In this document: positions 4,941 to 6,728 of the stretch, piece by piece
Position numbering within the stretch: position 1 is the first letter of the stretch
How the letters are laid out: each line of letters opens with the position of its first letter
NCBI GenBank assembly: GCA_034439915.1
Contig: JAWXBI010000070.1
Span: 1 to 6,728 of the forward strand
Origin: JADJLQ01 sp034439915
GTDB lineage: Bacteria > Bacteroidota > Bacteroidia > Chitinophagales > Saprospiraceae
DNA length: 6,728 nt
Reading direction: 5' to 3'
Made by a program: the position numbers and the translations under genes
The notes under the pieces: generated by a model
What the model was told of the DNA's origin: nothing
Database searches by the model: none
Seen by the model: only the letters and a program-made list of their open reading frames with translations

Positions 4941-6446
4941 ATGCTGGACGAAATAAAATCATTGGTAGAGTTTGTAAATAAGTGCAAAGTGCAGCATTTA
5001 GAAATTTTCACACGCGAAGATTTTAGTTCCAAGAAATCGAAGATGGGAAGATTATTCGAGGAAATCAAAACCAAAGAATTTGAAAATAAAGAAGAACTGA
5101 AAGCAGCGTTGTACGGTGATGCAGCATTAGGGTTTGGATTTGAAAAACTCTTTACCCGATTTCAGGAAAAACTGGCAAACACCCTGTTTTTTATCGATAC
5201 CCGGACCGCATGGTTTAGCGAAAGGGCTATAGCGTATTATAATTGTTCGAGGAGGTCATATATAACCAGAATTTTATTGGAAAGGGGGTTAAGAAAATTT
5301 GCCATTTCATTGGTTGAAAAGACCCTGTCCACCACACTCAAGTATGAATTTACAGATCTGAGTCTGTTTTTTTTAAGAACCTTAATGCGGCACTATAGTA
5401 CAACAAGTGTAAATTTTAAAAAATTTATAACCTATAAAAACAATTACATTTTACAACAAGAAAATATTTCTAAAGAACTAACCCTGGAAATAATGATGGA
5501 CAACATTGCCTATGAAAGCAATGAAATCAATTTAAAGGAAAAAATAATTAAGGAAAACGAATTATTGGAATCGATCCGGTATTCGAACCAATGTTTGGAG
5601 GGGGATCCTTCTATCGACACGATTATTGCCGCTTCAAAAATCCTACTCTACCATTTTCAAAAAAATAAAAAATACGATGAGTATAAAAACACCACGATTG
5701 ATGTCATACAGAAAATAAAATTAAAGCCGTTTAAGTCTATCGTTACTTTAGAATCCTTAATTGCCGCTCAATTAACGATTACGTCAATCAATAAGGACTT
5801 TGAAACCGCAGAATTAATAAGGAAGGAGTATTTTACGGAGATTAATATTGGAAATTTTAACTGGTATGTTATAAATATGTATTATGTATTCACCATGATG
5901 CATTCATTGGTTTTTCAAAAGGCCTATGAAATTGTAGCTGTTACGATGGGCCATAAAACGTTCGATAAACAACCACCAGTTATAAAAGAAGCTTTTTTAG
6001 TGTTTAATGCCTACATTCAATTTTTGGTTAGGTTAAAGGTGGTTGAGCCTATTGACGGTTCTGAGTTCAGATTGAACAAGTTTCTCAACCAGGTCCCGGA
6101 ATATTCCAGGGACAAACAGGGTATTAATATTCCGATCCTATTAATCCAAATCCTTTTTTTTCTGGTTGAGAAAAAGCATAATAAAATAATTGACAGGATG
6201 GAATCATTAAACCTTTATGCCTATCGCCATCTTAAAAAGGATGATTCTTTCCGCTCCCAATGTTTTATCAGGATGTTATCTGAACTGGTTAAGGCGGATT
6301 TTAAAAGAAAGGGAACTGTATTCAGAACAGAGAAGATATTGGTTAAAATGAAAGCCGTGTTATTTGAAAACTTCCCCGGGTCTACTGAAATTGAAATAAT
6401 CCCATACGAACATCTATGGAAAATTGTACTTAATCAACTAGAATAA
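4941..6446 (+). CDS. Hypothetical TPR-like alpha-helical protein, 501 aa
   Basis: I do not recognise a named family. The protein has no signal peptide and no membrane segment, so it is probably cytoplasmic. It reads as helices almost throughout, with paired amphipathic helices typical of TPR-like solenoids. The clearest pair is at about residues 115-151 ('RGLRKFAISLVEKTL', then a turn, then 'FTDLSLFFLRTLMRHY'). No helix-turn-helix, nuclease, kinase or other catalytic motif is visible. The likely role is protein or peptide binding, which is an inference from fold only. The start is well bounded: an in-frame TAA lies at 4926-4928 and ATG 4941 is the first start after it. Base composition is clearly more AT-rich than uvrA (for example around 5401-5460), suggesting an accessory or fast-evolving gene. 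It is divergent from the regulator at 4002-4520. I have an unverified impression that such approximately 500-residue proteins recur as paralogues in Saprospiria. Confidence 0.8.
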   Translation: MLDEIKSLVEFVNKCKVQHLEIFTREDFSSKKSKMGRLFEEIKTKEFENKEELKAALYGDAALGFGFEKLFTRFQEKLANTLFFIDTRTAWFSERAIAYYNCSRRSYITRILLERGLRKFAISLVEKTLSTTLKYEFTDLSLFFLRTLMRHYSTTSVNFKKFITYKNNYILQQENISKELTLEIMMDNIAYESNEINLKEKIIKENELLESIRYSNQCLEGDPSIDTIIAASKILLYHFQKNKKYDEYKNTTIDVIQKIKLKPFKSIVTLESLIAAQLTITSINKDFETAELIRKEYFTEINIGNFNWYVINMYYVFTMMHSLVFQKAYEIVAVTMGHKTFDKQPPVIKEAFLVFNAYIQFLVRLKVVEPIDGSEFRLNKFLNQVPEYSRDKQGINIPILLIQILFFLVEKKHNKIIDRMESLNLYAYRHLKKDDSFRSQCFIRMLSELVKADFKRKGTVFRTEKILVKMKAVLFENFPGSTEIEIIPYEHLWKIVLNQLE

Positions 6447-6484
6447 ATCACGATGCTTTTAATTATATAAATCTAAGACATTAT

Positions 6485-6499
6485 ATTATTATTATTATT
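6485..6499. repeat. Five tandem ATT units
   Basis: This trinucleotide run lies in the 86-base convergent spacer after the 501-residue gene. It is low-complexity sequence that could vary in copy number by slippage. No hairpin terminator was found in this spacer. Confidence 0.6.
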
Positions 6500-6532
6500 C
6501 GGATGGATATAAATAAAGAAATACCAACATTT

Positions 6533-6715
6533 TTAATTTGACACATTATTCCTTTTAGATTTTAATATTTCAGAAAAACCTAATTTTAATAGTATAATCT
6601 TTTGATTATCTAAGTGTATTAAACCTCTGGGGATTTTTAATTTGGCTTGATCTAGTCTTCTTTGGAATGTTCGAAGACTAAATCCTAATAGATTTGCCAT
6701 TTGACTTTTCGTCAT
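6533..6715 (-). CDS. Small helix-turn-helix protein, start possibly beyond the window
   Basis: From ATG at 6715-6713 the frame runs 60 codons to TAA at 6535-6533. The first 35 residues form a compact helix-turn-helix: 'TKSQMANLLGFS' (helix, turn), 'LRTFQRRLDQAKL' (recognition helix with Arg15, Arg19, Arg20), then 'KIPRGLI'. A basic tail with 'KSKRNN' follows. The wording resembles Fis-like or Tn-resolvase-like single HTH domains, and stand-alone versions are, from memory, frequent in Saprospiria. It has no effector domain. The frame stays open from 6715 to the right edge with no stop, and the HTH begins right at this ATG, so a start further upstream and a slightly longer protein are quite possible. 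It converges with the 501-residue gene. Target and role are unknown. Confidence 0.65.
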   Translation of the reverse strand: MTKSQMANLLGFSLRTFQRRLDQAKLKIPRGLIHLDNQKIILLKLGFSEILKSKRNNVSN

Positions 6716-6728
6716 AGCTGAATGGTTA

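Overview
The window looks like chromosomal DNA from a member of the Bacteroidota, most probably the Saprospiria (a Lewinella/Haliscomenobacter-like organism). The reasons are: TAnnTTTG-type -7 promoter elements directly upstream of several genes, no convincing Shine-Dalgarno sequences, a UvrA with Bacteroidota-like wording, and two proteins (a 501-residue helical orphan and a very small helix-turn-helix protein) of a kind I associate with that class. The assignment to class is an inference, not a computed placement.

Layout, left to right. (1) 2-397 (+) is the C-terminal quarter of a YtcJ-type amidohydrolase cut by the window edge. (2) 527-814 (-) is a small conserved-looking hypothetical protein, convergent with the amidohydrolase. 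(3) 815-956 is a divergent promoter region between that gene and uvrA; both genes have a TAnnTTTG box so close to the ATG that their mRNAs should be leaderless or nearly so. (4) 971-3814 (+) is full-length uvrA, the damage-recognition ATPase of nucleotide excision repair, with one cysteine pair of its first zinc module replaced. (5) 3815-4001 is a convergent spacer with a short AT microsatellite, a hairpin terminator that works best for the minus strand, and three 24-bp tandem repeats. (6) 4002-4520 (-) is a GbsR/MarR-type winged-helix regulator. It is preceded by a 21-codon hydrophobic micro-ORF (4543-4608), a -7 box and a 16-bp near-perfect palindrome, which together look like one autoregulated unit. 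(7) 4677-4940 is a very AT-rich divergent spacer with A/T tracts and a doubtful 26-codon, strongly basic ORF. (8) 4941-6446 (+) encodes a 501-residue, all-helical, TPR-like cytoplasmic protein of unknown function, visibly more AT-rich than uvrA. (9) 6533-6715 (-) is a small helix-turn-helix protein whose true start may lie beyond the right edge.

uvrA is the only housekeeping gene and there is no evident pathway linking it to its neighbours. The part most worth a second look is 4543-4676: palindrome, -7 box, hydrophobic micropeptide and regulator in tight order on the minus strand, with the TPR-like protein transcribed divergently. Whether these form a functional system is speculation.
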